A stretch of 64,000 nucleotides of DNA from Bradyrhizobium sp. ARR65 (GTDB lineage: Bacteria > Pseudomonadota > Alphaproteobacteria > Rhizobiales > Xanthobacteraceae). The stretch is taken from positions 1-64,000 of the forward strand of contig NZ_AWZU01000002.1 in NCBI RefSeq assembly GCF_000472385.1, written 5' to 3'. A program made the position numbers and the translations under genes. Positions within the stretch are counted from its first letter, which is position 1, and each line of letters begins with the position of its first letter. This document shows, in pieces, positions 55,926 to 64,000 of the stretch. The notes below the pieces were generated by a model. It did no database searches and had not been told where the DNA came from. It worked only from the letters and a program-made list of their open reading frames with translations.

Positions 55926-57769
55926 GACACGGCCTTGCGGAGAGGCGTCACCTTGAGGTGATCCTGGTGATCGCCGATGGCATTGGCAATGAAGCGCGCG
56001 GTGATCGGCGTGCCGTCGTAGTGCACGATCGACACCAGCCGCACCGGGTCGATGCCGTTCTCGTTGACGATCAGCGTGCGCAACTGCCCGTCGCGATTCT
56101 GCTCGACGACGTAAACGAAATCATGATCGGCGATGAAGCTCGCTACGCTGGAATGGAACGGGAAGGCGCGGATGCGCAGGCGATCGAGGTGGTGGCCCCG
56201 TGCCTCCAGCAGTCCGATCGCCTCATCCATCGCGGGCGCGGTGGAGCCGAAATAGATCACGCCGTATTTGGTCGGCTTGCCGGCATTGGCCTGCAGCGGC
56301 CGCGGCACCAGGTCCTGCGCGGTCTCAAACTTGCGCATGAGCCGCTGCATGTTGTCGGCATAAACAGGGCCTTCCTCGGAATAGCGCGCATAGCGATCGC
56401 GCGACGTGCCGCGGGTGAAGTAGGAGCCTTTGGTCGGATGCGTGCCGGGCAGGGTGCGATAGGGGATGCCGTCGCCGTCGACGTCGAGATAGCGGCCGAA
56501 GTCGCGTCCCTCCTCGAGCATCTCCGCTGTCATGAGCTTGCCGCGGTCATATTGCCGCGCATCGTCCCATTTCAGCGGACGGCACAGGCGATGGTTCATG
56601 CCAATGTCGAGATCGAGCATCAGGAAGATTACGGTCTGCAGCCGCTCGGCGAGGTCGAAGGCGGTGGCCGCGAACTCGAACGCTTCCGCCGGATCCTCCG
56701 GAAACAGCAGCACATGCTTGGTATCGCCATGCGAGGCGTAGGCGCAGGCGATGATGTCGCATTGCTGGGTGCGGGTCGGCATGCCCGTCGAGGGACCGGC
56801 GCGCTGCACATCCATGATTACCGCCGGAATCTCGGCGAAGTAGGACAGGCCGATGAACTCGGTCATCAGCGAAATGCCGGGGCCGGAGGTCGCGGTGAAG
56901 GCGCGGGCGCCGTTCCAGGAGGCGCCGATCACGATACCGATCGAGGCCAATTCGTCCTCACCCTGGACGATGGCGTATTTCGCTTTGCCTGTTTCCGGAT
57001 CGTGGCGATATTTTCTGCAATGCGCGGCGAAGGCGTCCGCGAGCGACGACGACGGCGTGATCGGATACCAAGCGCACACCGTGGCGCCGCCGTAGACGGC
57101 TCCCAACGCAGCCGCGCTGTTGCCCTCGATGAAGATGCGGTCGCCGACCTTGTCGGCTTTCTTCACCCGCAAGCCGATCGGGCATTTCAGGTTCTGCAGC
57201 GCCCAGTCGCGGCCCAGATGCAGGGCGTGGACGTTGGAGGACAAGAGCTTCTCCTTGCCCTTGTACTGCTCGCCGATCAATTGCTCGACCAGCTTCGGGT
57301 CCATGTCGAGCAACGCACAGAGCGCGCCGAGATAGATGATGTTCTTGAACAACTGGCGCTGGCGCGGATCGGTATAGGTGGAATTGGTGATCGCGGTCAG
57401 CGGCACGCCGATCACCGTAATGTCGTCGCGGAATTTCGAGGATGGCATCGGCTTGGTCGAGTCGTAGAACAGATAGCCGCCGGGCTCGATTCCGGCGACG
57501 TCCTTGTCCCAGGTCTGCGGGTTCATTGCTACCATCATGTCGACGCCGCCGCGCGCGCCGAGATGGCCGGCTTCGGTTACCCGCACCTCGTACCAGGTCG
57601 GCAGGCCCTGGATGTTGGAAGGGAAGATGTTGCGTGGGCTGACCGGCACGCCGTGGCGGAGGATGGCGCGGGCGAACAGCTCATTGGCGGAAGCAGAGCC
57701 CGAGCCGTTGACGTTGGCGAAGCGGACGACGAAATCGTTTACGCTGCTGATCGGCGCTTGCTCGGGCAT
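55922..57769 (-). CDS. korA: 2-oxoacid:ferredoxin oxidoreductase, fused gamma/alpha subunit
   Basis: A 615-residue subunit. Residues 1-190 are the gamma domain (FANVNGSGSASANELFARAI); residues about 215-600 are the alpha domain with GNSAAALGAVYGGATVCAWY, FTATSGPGISLMTEFIG and the RAGPSTGMPTRTQQ motif that binds 2-oxoacid/CoA. ATG 57769 is preceded by GCAGGT and overlaps the upstream FAD/Fe-S gene by 31 bases. Gamma-alpha fusion is typical of KorA-type enzymes. No delta ferredoxin subunit is encoded; the upstream gene's Fe-S domains may supply that role. Confidence 0.92.
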   Translation of the reverse strand: MPEQAPISSVNDFVVRFANVNGSGSASANELFARAILRHGVPVSPRNIFPSNIQGLPTWYEVRVTEAGHLGARGGVDMMVAMNPQTWDKDVAGIEPGGYLFYDSTKPMPSSKFRDDITVIGVPLTAITNSTYTDPRQRQLFKNIIYLGALCALLDMDPKLVEQLIGEQYKGKEKLLSSNVHALHLGRDWALQNLKCPIGLRVKKADKVGDRIFIEGNSAAALGAVYGGATVCAWYPITPSSSLADAFAAHCRKYRHDPETGKAKYAIVQGEDELASIGIVIGASWNGARAFTATSGPGISLMTEFIGLSYFAEIPAVIMDVQRAGPSTGMPTRTQQCDIIACAYASHGDTKHVLLFPEDPAEAFEFAATAFDLAERLQTVIFLMLDLDIGMNHRLCRPLKWDDARQYDRGKLMTAEMLEEGRDFGRYLDVDGDGIPYRTLPGTHPTKGSYFTRGTSRDRYARYSEEGPVYADNMQRLMRKFETAQDLVPRPLQANAGKPTKYGVIYFGSTAPAMDEAIGLLEARGHHLDRLRIRAFPFHSSVASFIADHDFVYVVEQNRDGQLRTLIVNENGIDPVRLVSIVHYDGTPITARFIANAIGDHQDHLKVTPLRKAVS

Positions 57770-59538
57770 GATGTACCTGCGTGGACCATATCGATGAGAT
57801 ATTTCTGCATGTCCCACGCTCCGGTGGGGCAGCGTTCGGCGCACAGGCCGCAATGCAAGCAGACGTCCTCGTCCTTCACCATGACGCGACCTGTCTTCAG
57901 CTCAGTCGAAACGTAAAGGTCCTGGTCGGGGTGCGGCGTGGGTGCTTTAAGCCGACCCCGCAACTCCGCTTCCTCGCCGTTCTCCGTGAAGGTGATGCAG
58001 TCCATCGGACAGATGTCGGCGCAGGCATCGCATTCGATGCAGAGCGGCGCCGAAAACACCGTCTGCACGTCGCAGTTCAGGCAGCGATGCGCTTCGCCGA
58101 GCGCGAGCTTCACGTCATAGCCAAGCTCCACCTCGGCGCGGATGTCCTTGAGCGCAATCACCTTGTCGCGATGCGGTACCTTGAAGCGCTTCTCGGGGGA
58201 GATGTCGTTGTCGTAGCTCCACTCGTGAATGCCCATCTTCTGCGAGGTGACATGTACCTCAGGCAGCGGCCGCTCGTTGACATCTTCGCCGGACAGCAGC
58301 CGGTGGATCGACAGCGCCGCATCGTGGCCATGCGCCACCGCCCAGATGATGTTCTTCGGACCGAACGCGGCATCGCCGCCGAAGAACACTTTTGGATGCG
58401 TCGAAGCCATGGTCTTCGGATCGACTTTGGGCATATCCCATTTGTCGAACGCGATGCCGCAATCGCGCTCGATCCAGGGGAAGGCGTTCTCCTGGCCGAC
58501 TGCGACCAGCACGTCGTCGCAGGCGATGGTCACGTCAGGCTCGCCCGCGGGAACGAGACTGCGCTTGCCCTTCGCGTCGTACTCGGCGCGCACCTTCTGG
58601 AAGGTGACGCCGGTGAGCTTGCCATTGTCGTGGGTAAACGCGATCGGCACCATGTAATTGAGGATCGGGATGTCCTCGTGCATGGCATCTTCTTTTTCCC
58701 AGGGCGAGGCCTTCATCTCCTCGAAGCCGGAGCGCACGATCACCTTGACATCCACGCCGCCCAGGCGGCGTGCGGTGCGGCAGCAGTCCATCGCGGTGTT
58801 GCCGCCGCCAAGCACGATCACGCGCTTGCCGATCTTGTCGGTATGGCCGAACGAGACGCTGGAGAGCCAGTCGATGCCGATGTGGATGTTGCTTGCTGCT
58901 TCTTTGCGGCCTGGGATGTTGAGCTCGCGGCCGCGCGGCGCGCCGGAGCCGACGAAGACCGCATCATAGCCCTCCGCGAGCAACTGCTTCATGCTGTCGA
59001 TGCGCTGCCCGCCCTTGAACTCGATGCCGAGACTGAGGATGTAATCGGTCTCCTCGTCGATCACTGAGTCGGGCAGGCGGAATTTGGGGATCTGCGTCCG
59101 CATCATGCCGCCGGCCTTCGGATCGGCATCGAACACCGTGCAGTGATAGCCGAGCGGAGCGAGATCGCGCGCCACGGTCAGCGAGGCCGGACCGCCGCCA
59201 ACCAGCGCGATGCGCTTCCCATTCCTGGGCGCGGATCGCGGCAAACGCTGCTTGATATCGTCCTTGAAATCGGCGGCCACGCGCTTCAAGCGGCAGATCG
59301 CCACCGGCTTCTCTTCGACTCGTCCGCGGCGGCAGGCGGGCTCGCAGGGGCGGTCGCAGGTGCGTCCCAAAATTCCGGGAAACACGTTGGACTTCCAATT
59401 GATCATGTAGGCGTCGCTATAGCGGCCTTCGGCGATCAAGCGGATGTATTCGGGAACAGGTGTATGTGCGGGACAGGCCCATTGGCAATCGACCACTTTG
59501 TGAAAGTAGTCGGGGGCCGAAATATCAGTCGGTTTCAT
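57739..59538 (-). CDS. GltD-like FAD/NAD(P) oxidoreductase with four Fe-S sites, partner of KorAB
   Basis: A 599-residue protein. The N-terminal Fe-S segment has Cys18, Cys22, Cys61, Cys65 and Cys69 as in glutamate synthase small subunit and NfnB. It is followed by FAD-binding VGGGPASLTVARDLA (114-), NAD(P)-binding VLGGGNTAMDCCRTA, and two C-terminal ferredoxin motifs CIECDACADICPMDC and CLHCGLCAERCPTGA. ATG 59538 has a GTAGGA site. It overlaps korA by 31 bases, so it is probably the electron carrier between reduced ferredoxin/KorAB and NAD(P). Direction (reductive or oxidative) cannot be told. It lacks any glutamate synthase large-subunit neighbour. Confidence 0.9.
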   Translation of the reverse strand: MKPTDISAPDYFHKVVDCQWACPAHTPVPEYIRLIAEGRYSDAYMINWKSNVFPGILGRTCDRPCEPACRRGRVEEKPVAICRLKRVAADFKDDIKQRLPRSAPRNGKRIALVGGGPASLTVARDLAPLGYHCTVFDADPKAGGMMRTQIPKFRLPDSVIDEETDYILSLGIEFKGGQRIDSMKQLLAEGYDAVFVGSGAPRGRELNIPGRKEAASNIHIGIDWLSSVSFGHTDKIGKRVIVLGGGNTAMDCCRTARRLGGVDVKVIVRSGFEEMKASPWEKEDAMHEDIPILNYMVPIAFTHDNGKLTGVTFQKVRAEYDAKGKRSLVPAGEPDVTIACDDVLVAVGQENAFPWIERDCGIAFDKWDMPKVDPKTMASTHPKVFFGGDAAFGPKNIIWAVAHGHDAALSIHRLLSGEDVNERPLPEVHVTSQKMGIHEWSYDNDISPEKRFKVPHRDKVIALKDIRAEVELGYDVKLALGEAHRCLNCDVQTVFSAPLCIECDACADICPMDCITFTENGEEAELRGRLKAPTPHPDQDLYVSTELKTGRVMVKDEDVCLHCGLCAERCPTGAWDMQKYLIDMVHAGTSCPSKRRSAA

Positions 59539-59709
59539 TCCTACCCGTCCGCGCCACAAGCAACAACCGCGCGGCCTTTATGTCCGTCAGGACGCCGACA
59601 TGACGTCCATTCGGTTCTCGAATTGCATCATGGACTTACCTTATTGAGATTAGAGCCATTCAACTTCATGCACAAAGGCAAATTTGGCTGATCGTTCGCT
59701 TTTGCGTGT

Positions 59710-59744
59710 GCAGCGCCATAACGTTGCCGTGTATGTGGCGCTGC
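59710..59744 (-). terminator. Stem-loop downstream of the DUF4286-type gene
   Basis: Perfect 9-base arms GCAGCGCCA (59710-59718) and TGGCGCTGC (59736-59744), 17-base loop, 35 bases after the stop of the minus-strand gene at 59779. No T-run follows, so termination is only possible. The rest of the 240-base gap 59539-59778 shows nothing else I can support. Confidence 0.4.
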
Positions 59745-59778
59745 AGCATGCCGCATATGTGTGAATTCGCGTATTGAA

Positions 59779-60450
59779 TCAGGTCGATGCAATGTCGCTC
59801 TTGGCGAGGTCCCACATCAGGTCATAGATGCCCGACGATATCTGCGTTGCAGGCATGGGAGCTGCGTTGCCGGTGAAGCGCGCGGCCTGCAGCGACGCTA
59901 TCGCGCCGACACTCGTCCCGTCGATCAGCACGAACCAATCGGCGGCGCCTGCTGCGGTCGCCAGTTCGGCCGTCGGTCCCGACAGTCTTGCGTCGCTCTC
60001 AATGAGGTGTATGGAGATGATGCCGTCGAGGTCCTTCGGGTCGAGCCGCGATTGCAAGCTTGTGCGCAGTTCGTCGGTGCGGCCTTCTTGCGGGCGCAGC
60101 CGTACGATGCCGAGCACCGCGCCGCGGCCGGTACCGTTGCTGACGGTGATGCGCGCCACCGCGCGGATCATGTTCTTGAACCGCGCCATCGTCTTGGCCG
60201 ACCACGCGGTCGGATGCGCGAGCTTGTCGCGATAGGCCGGGCTGTCCAGCACCTCGATCGCTTGCGTCGAATAGAGGCAGAGATATTTCGGGCTGCCGAT
60301 ATGCGCGACATAGCGCCTGGCCTCGATGAAGCCCTCGATCGCCACCCGCTCTTCCAGATGTTCGCGGTCGTACCAGCGGTTGAAGTCGGCCTCATCGGCG
60401 GGATCGATATCCATCGACGTCAGCAGCATGCCTTTTCCGGCGAGCGGCAT
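59779..60450 (-). CDS. DUF4286 family protein (dimeric alpha/beta barrel-like)
   Basis: A 223-residue soluble protein. The first half, MLLTSMDIDPADEADFNRWY and DREHLEERV-EGFIEARRY, resembles the stress-responsive dimeric alpha/beta barrel fold; the second half appears to repeat that fold (VLGIVRLRPQEGRTDELRTS ... IHLIESD). ATG 60450 was chosen for its AAGGAG site six bases upstream. It stands alone between the kor operon and the pqq operon with a repeat on its 5' side. I know no biochemical role for the family. Confidence 0.75.
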   Translation of the reverse strand: MPLAGKGMLLTSMDIDPADEADFNRWYDREHLEERVAIEGFIEARRYVAHIGSPKYLCLYSTQAIEVLDSPAYRDKLAHPTAWSAKTMARFKNMIRAVARITVSNGTGRGAVLGIVRLRPQEGRTDELRTSLQSRLDPKDLDGIISIHLIESDARLSGPTAELATAAGAADWFVLIDGTSVGAIASLQAARFTGNAAPMPATQISSGIYDLMWDLAKSDIAST

Positions 60451-60491
60451 CTTGTTCTCCTTTGATCTGCTCTTGTTTTGCTCCGCTCTCA

Positions 60492-60630
60492 ACCTTCATG
60501 GTGAGGAGGCGCAGGCGCCGTCACCGGACGATGCTACGCATCACTTAGAGAACCACGAGGCCCCGAGCGTTGTCCGGGCCTCATACTTCGAGACGGCCGC
60601 TTCGCGACCTCCTCAGGATGAGAGGAGAGG
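60492..60630. repeat. Long intergenic inverted repeat (CCTCATGGTGAGGAG type)
   Basis: CCTTCATGGTGAGGAGGCGC at the left pairs imperfectly with ACCTCCTCAGGATGAGAGG at the right (60607-60625). The middle holds AACCACGAGGCCCCGAGCG and GCCTCATACTTCGAGACGGC. I recognise this as a common repeat of Bradyrhizobium/Rhodopseudomonas genomes, though from memory. It lies between two minus-strand genes, just after the end of pip. Confidence 0.6.
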
Positions 60631-60634
60631 TTCA

Positions 60635-61633
60635 TTACGACGTAACAGACGCGCGCTCAATCTTTGCCGCCAGATCCGCGATCGAGTGCATCACGGCATT
60701 CCTGACGCCGGGATCGTACAGCGTGTGCCCTGCGCCCTCGACGATGCGAATCTCGGCATCCGGCCAGCGGCTCGAAAGAGCATGCGATGTTGCAGGCGGA
60801 CAGAGCAGGTCGTAGCGGCCCTGCACGATGATCCCTGGAATGCCTCCGAGCCTTGCCGCCTCCTCGACCAACTGATCCGGTCGCATGAAGCAGTCGTTGT
60901 CGAAATAGTGGGCTTCCATGAAGGGCGTTGCAGGCAGAGTGCCGTTCGCATTCAGCGAGGCGGGATCAAGGCGGGTACGCGCTGCCATATGCTCGGATAG
61001 GATGCGTTCAGTATCGTGCCAGGCGCGCGCGGCGGGCCCGTGAATGGCGGGATCCGGATCGAGAATGCGGCGCCAATAGGATTGCAGCGGCTGCCGGCGC
61101 TCTTCGTCTGGAAGCAGGCCAAGGAAATCCGCAGACAGATCGGGATAGAAGCGCGGCAGCGTCTGGCAGAACGCCGTCTCGATCTCGCGGTAAGTGCCGA
61201 GAAAAGTCGCGCGCAAGCCGATCCCCGAGACGCGTTCGGGATGCGCCTGTGCATAAGCCAGCGCCAGGGTCGCGCCCCAGGAGCCGCCGACCAACATCCA
61301 GCGCTCAAATCCGAACTTCTCGCGGATCAGCTCCATATCCGCGATCAGATGCGACAGCGTATTGGCCTCGCGGTTGCCCTTGGGCCGGCTGCGGCCCGAG
61401 CCCCGTTGGTCGAACAGAACGGCATGAAAACGCTCGGGATCGAACAGCCGGCGGTGATCCGGCTGGCAGCCGCTGCCGGGCCCGCCATGCAGGTAGACCG
61501 CGGGCAAGCCGCGTTCGCAGCCGACGCTTTCGACATAGATTTCGTGGCCCTCGCCGACGCCCAGCCATTCCGATGTGAGCGGTGCAAAGGGATCGGCGCG
61601 CCTCAGCTTGCCGGCATCGGCGTCAGGCGCCAT
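60635..61633 (-). CDS. pip: Proline iminopeptidase (S33 alpha/beta hydrolase)
   Basis: A 332-residue peptidase that removes N-terminal proline from peptides. Seen: VYLHGGPGSG (oxyanion region), LFDQRGSGRSRP, the nucleophile elbow GGSWGATLAL, WRRILDPDP, IIVQGRYDLLCPP (Asp) and EGAGHTLYDPG (His). ATG 61633 overlaps pqqE by 11 bases, so it is translated from the pqq mRNA. A peptidase in a pqq operon is suggestive because PqqA-derived peptide must be trimmed, but the known PqqF/PqqG proteases are metalloproteases of another family. Confidence 0.92.
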   Translation of the reverse strand: MAPDADAGKLRRADPFAPLTSEWLGVGEGHEIYVESVGCERGLPAVYLHGGPGSGCQPDHRRLFDPERFHAVLFDQRGSGRSRPKGNREANTLSHLIADMELIREKFGFERWMLVGGSWGATLALAYAQAHPERVSGIGLRATFLGTYREIETAFCQTLPRFYPDLSADFLGLLPDEERRQPLQSYWRRILDPDPAIHGPAARAWHDTERILSEHMAARTRLDPASLNANGTLPATPFMEAHYFDNDCFMRPDQLVEEAARLGGIPGIIVQGRYDLLCPPATSHALSSRWPDAEIRIVEGAGHTLYDPGVRNAVMHSIADLAAKIERASVTS

Positions 61634-62828
61634 CGTCGCTCGGCTCCAGCGTGCCGCCGGCGAAATTGCGGTAGAGGAAGCGGTTACTTCCCGACGCCGC
61701 TTCCTGCTCCGCCTGCTTGAAGATCTGCTGGTGCAGCGGCGACAGCGTGCAGGCGGGATCGGTGTTGCCGGCATCCCCCGTCAACGCAAAGGCCTGGCAG
61801 CGGCAGCCGCCGAAATCGACTTCCTTGAATTCGCAGGAGCGGCAGGGCTCGGGCATCCATCCCGTGCCGCGATAGCGGTTGAAGGCTTCCGAGTTCTGCC
61901 AGATCCAGGCAATGGAATGATTGGAGCGCACGGATTCGAATTGCAGGCCGGTGATGCTTTCCGCAGCGTGACATGGCAGCACCTTGCCCGCCGGCGAGAT
62001 GTTGAAGAACTGCCGGCCCCAGCCGCCCATGCATTTCTTCGGCCGCAACGCGTAATAATCGGGAATGACGTAGTCGATGGTGAGCACGCCCTTCAGCCGT
62101 TCCCGCGCCTCCTCGACGATGCACGTAGTCTCCTCGAGCTGCGCAAAGGTCGGCATCAAGGCGGCGCGGTTCTTCAACGCCCAGCCGTAATATTGCACAT
62201 TGGCGACCTCGAGCCGGTCGGCATCGAGATCGACCGCCATCTGGATGATGTCGGGCAACTGGTGCAGGTTCTGGCGGTGCATCACCGCGTTCACGGTCAG
62301 CGGCAGCTCCAACTCGCGGGTCCATTTCGCGGCCTGGATCTTTTTCTGATGCGCCGCTCTGTATCCAGCGACGCGATCGGCGCTCGCGGCCTCGCTGCCC
62401 TGGAAACTGATCTGCACATGGCACAGCCCGGCCTCGGCAAGCGCTGCGATCTTGTCGCGCGTCAGCAGCACGGCCGAGGTGATCAGGTTGGTGTAAAGCC
62501 CGACGTCGCTCGCATGCTGCACGAGCTCGACCAGGTCCTTGCGCGCGGTCGGCTCGCCGCCGGAGAAATGCACCTGCAGCACGCCGATTTCGGCGAGCTC
62601 GGAGAGCACCTTGTTCCATTCCGCCGTCGTGAGCTCGGTGCTGGCGCGATCGAGCTCGACCGGGTTGGAGCAATAGGGACATTGCAGCGGACAGCGATGG
62701 GTCAATTCCGCCAGCACGGCGAGCGGAATGCCGAAAGCCTCCGCGGTCGTGCTTTGTTTCTCCAGCACCGCGAGCCCGTCATTCGGATCGCGCGCCGTCA
62801 TTTTGGTTTCAACCAGCTCATCGCTCAT
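61623..62828 (-). CDS. pqqE: PqqE, radical SAM PqqA cross-linking enzyme
   Basis: A 401-residue radical SAM enzyme that forms the Glu-Tyr carbon-carbon bond in PqqA. The SAM cluster motif is Cys46, Cys50, Cys53 (CPLQCPYC), followed by HFSGGEPTARKDL. The SPASM-type C-terminal Fe-S region includes CMGGWGRQ, LPCHAAE and CRSCEFKEVDFGGCRCQAF. ATG 62828 overlaps the pqqD stop (ATGA); PqqD delivers the peptide to it. Length is normal for the family, slightly extended at the N-terminus. Confidence 0.97.
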   Translation of the reverse strand: MSDELVETKMTARDPNDGLAVLEKQSTTAEAFGIPLAVLAELTHRCPLQCPYCSNPVELDRASTELTTAEWNKVLSELAEIGVLQVHFSGGEPTARKDLVELVQHASDVGLYTNLITSAVLLTRDKIAALAEAGLCHVQISFQGSEAASADRVAGYRAAHQKKIQAAKWTRELELPLTVNAVMHRQNLHQLPDIIQMAVDLDADRLEVANVQYYGWALKNRAALMPTFAQLEETTCIVEEARERLKGVLTIDYVIPDYYALRPKKCMGGWGRQFFNISPAGKVLPCHAAESITGLQFESVRSNHSIAWIWQNSEAFNRYRGTGWMPEPCRSCEFKEVDFGGCRCQAFALTGDAGNTDPACTLSPLHQQIFKQAEQEAASGSNRFLYRNFAGGTLEPSDDGA

Positions 62829-63136
62829 GGCGTCTTCTCGCGCGCTTCGGTCAAAAATCCCTTGTCCGCAAGGTCCTGCAGCATGGCAACGACGTCGGCC
62901 GAAATATCCGCGCGCGGCGCGGCATATTTCGCCGCGAGGTCATCGACGATCCCTGCGACGCTGCGCACCCCGTCGCAGAGTTGCAGCACTTCGACCGCGA
63001 TTTCGTCCGGCGCCAGCACGCGTTCCGGTGCCAAAATCACCCAGACCTTGCGCGTCTCGTCGAACTTCAGCTTCGTGTGCCGCGGCAGCATCGGCCGGCT
63101 TGCCTCGCTGACGCTGATATGCCGCGGTCCAGCCAT
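62825..63136 (-). CDS. pqqD: PqqD, peptide chaperone
   Basis: A 103-residue protein of the RiPP recognition element fold that binds PqqA and presents it to PqqE. Typical features: RHTKLKFDETRKVWVILAPE, EIAVEVLQLCDG, and DVVAMLQDLADKGFL. It starts 12 bases after the pqqC stop and overlaps pqqE by 4 bases. Confidence 0.95.
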   Translation of the reverse strand: MAGPRHISVSEASRPMLPRHTKLKFDETRKVWVILAPERVLAPDEIAVEVLQLCDGVRSVAGIVDDLAAKYAAPRADISADVVAMLQDLADKGFLTEAREKTP

Positions 63137-63148
63137 TGCTTCGTCTCT

Positions 63149-63928
63149 CTAGCTCGCCTTGGGCACGAACGCGCCCGGCGGAATGTGACCATTGACATAG
63201 GCGTGATAGAGCGCATCGAGCTGGACCCAAAGCACGTTGGTCTTGAAGATCAGTGCATTGCAGACGGCGTCGCGCTGTTCCGGCGTCCTGGCGTGCGCCT
63301 TGACGTATTCGAGCGCAAAGTTGGCGTCGCGCGGCGCCTGGGTGAGCCGGCGCTTGAAATAGCTCATGATGTCGGGATTGACGAAATCATAGTGCTGCAG
63401 CATCCCGGAAATGCGCTCTTCGTGGAGGCTCGGTGCGAAGAGTTCGGTCAGCGAGGAGGCGATCGCCTCGAGCGGCGTCCGGTCGCGGCAGAAATGCACA
63501 TAGGCTTCCACAGCAAAGCGCGTGGCTGGCAGGATGCCTTCGGTCGATTCCACATAGGCCCTGTCGAGGCCCAGGCCATCGGTCAGCTTCAGCCAGCGCT
63601 CGATGCCGCCTTCGCTTCCGGCATCGCCGTCATGATCCTCGATGCGACGCCGCCATTCCACGCGCGTGGCGCGGTCGCGGAAGCGCGAGATCACCACGGC
63701 ATCCTTGATCGGGATCGTACTCTGGTAATAGTAGCGGTTGAGCGCCCAGGCCTGCACCTGGCCCTTGTTCAATTTGCCGCCGTGCAACAGTTTATGGAAC
63801 GGGTGCAGATTATGGTACCGCGCAGCGCCGATCTGGCGCAGTGCATCTTCGAGCTCGCTCGAACTGTTGAGCGAGATGCCCTTGCCGATCGAAAGCGCGG
63901 TCATCGTGGTCGCAACACTAGCGTTCAC
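63149..63928 (-). CDS. pqqC: PqqC, pyrroloquinoline-quinone synthase
   Basis: A 259-residue cofactor-free oxidase that performs the last ring closure and eight-electron oxidation in PQQ synthesis. Family motifs: YHNLHPFHKLLHGG, VQAWALNRYYYQ, IPIKDA, RIEDHDG, and the C-terminal NVLWVQLDALYHAY. The GTG start (63928) is supported by GGAG at suitable spacing and overlaps the pqqB stop (GTGA). An internal ATG at 63904 is a weaker alternative. Confidence 0.96.
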   Translation of the reverse strand: MNASVATTMTALSIGKGISLNSSSELEDALRQIGAARYHNLHPFHKLLHGGKLNKGQVQAWALNRYYYQSTIPIKDAVVISRFRDRATRVEWRRRIEDHDGDAGSEGGIERWLKLTDGLGLDRAYVESTEGILPATRFAVEAYVHFCRDRTPLEAIASSLTELFAPSLHEERISGMLQHYDFVNPDIMSYFKRRLTQAPRDANFALEYVKAHARTPEQRDAVCNALIFKTNVLWVQLDALYHAYVNGHIPPGAFVPKAS

Positions 63929-64000
63929 AACACAATCTCCGTTCCGTCCCTAGGTATTTGCCAGCCCGCGCGCTCTACGATGGCGCGCTCTTGCGAGGTC
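63925..64000 (-). CDS. pqqB: PqqB, 3' end only
   Basis: The last 24 residues are visible on the minus strand: TSQERAIVERAGWQIPRDG followed by TEIVL and TGA at 63927-63925. The pattern (ERA..ERAGW....DG.EI.L) is the usual PqqB C-terminus, and the position directly before pqqC is the standard operon order. PqqB is a metallo-beta-lactamase-fold protein that hydroxylates the PqqE product in PQQ synthesis. The rest lies beyond the window. Confidence 0.85.
   Translation of the reverse strand, partial: TSQERAIVERAGWQIPRDGTEIVL

Noticed and set aside
1-64000. CRISPR arrays, insertion sequences, prophage genes, tRNA or rRNA genes
   Set aside because: None seen: no regularly spaced direct repeats, no transposase or integrase motifs, no tRNA-like T-loop/CCA structures. 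The small intergenic palindromes are of the REP type, not array repeats.

Overview
The window looks like chromosomal DNA of a GC-rich alphaproteobacterium of the Bradyrhizobium / Nitrobacteraceae type. This is an inference from gene content, from protein resemblance that I recognise (a fused two-subunit NAD formate dehydrogenase, a fused transaldolase/glucose-6-phosphate isomerase, several small hypothetical proteins typical of that family), from EcfG-type GGAAC-N16-CGTT promoters, and from intergenic palindromic repeats of a kind I associate with these genomes. I see no tRNA, rRNA, prophage, transposase or CRISPR array.

Layout. 1-5135: the tail of a small membrane protein, a secreted PsiF-like protein, and a two-gene NAD-dependent formate dehydrogenase. 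5156-7449: five small hypothetical genes on the minus strand. 7705-16162: a potassium-uptake locus (micropeptide, kdpF, A, B, C, D, E) behind a palindromic candidate operator. 16236-20233: a non-homologous end-joining block (lysine-rich DUF6496 protein, Ku, LigD) with overlapping divergent EcfG-like promoters between ku and ligD. 20344-20977: a DUF3309 mini-protein and a polyhydroxyalkanoate-system protein, followed by a candidate small RNA ending in a strong terminator at 21220.

21220-39258: a large trehalose / alpha-glucan block. Six minus-strand genes (glgE, treS-maltokinase fusion, glgB, glgX, treZ, treY) are packed with 4-base overlaps or 1-3 base gaps. Divergent malQ and a GH15 hydrolase lie on the plus strand. 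Together they encode a cycle trehalose - maltose - maltose-1-phosphate - branched glucan - trehalose, with no ADP-glucose genes (glgC/glgA) in the window. 39272-41014: a membrane class III adenylate cyclase. 41165-48683: a minus-strand oxidative pentose-phosphate operon (tal-pgi fusion, gnd, zwf, pgl, gntK, HAD phosphatase).

48684-49815 is a 1.1-kb stretch without a convincing gene, ending in a textbook EcfG promoter. That promoter drives prkA - yeaH(DUF444) - spoVR (49816-54596). 54870-59538: a 2-oxoacid:ferredoxin oxidoreductase (alpha and beta) with a GltD-like FAD/Fe-S partner. 59779-60450: a DUF4286-type protein. 60635-64000: the end of a PQQ biosynthesis operon (pqqB 3' end, pqqC, pqqD, pqqE) followed by a co-transcribed proline iminopeptidase.

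How it fits together. Much of the window concerns stress survival and flexible redox or carbon use: osmotic adaptation (Kdp, trehalose), stress-controlled DNA repair (Ku/LigD), the PrkA/YeaH/SpoVR stress module, NADPH supply (Zwf, Gnd), and C1/periplasmic oxidation (formate dehydrogenase, PQQ). The most interesting unifying signal is a set of matching EcfG-like promoters at unlinked loci (ku/ligD, DUF3309, prkA, possibly malQ), which suggests that general-stress-response control is spread across the region.
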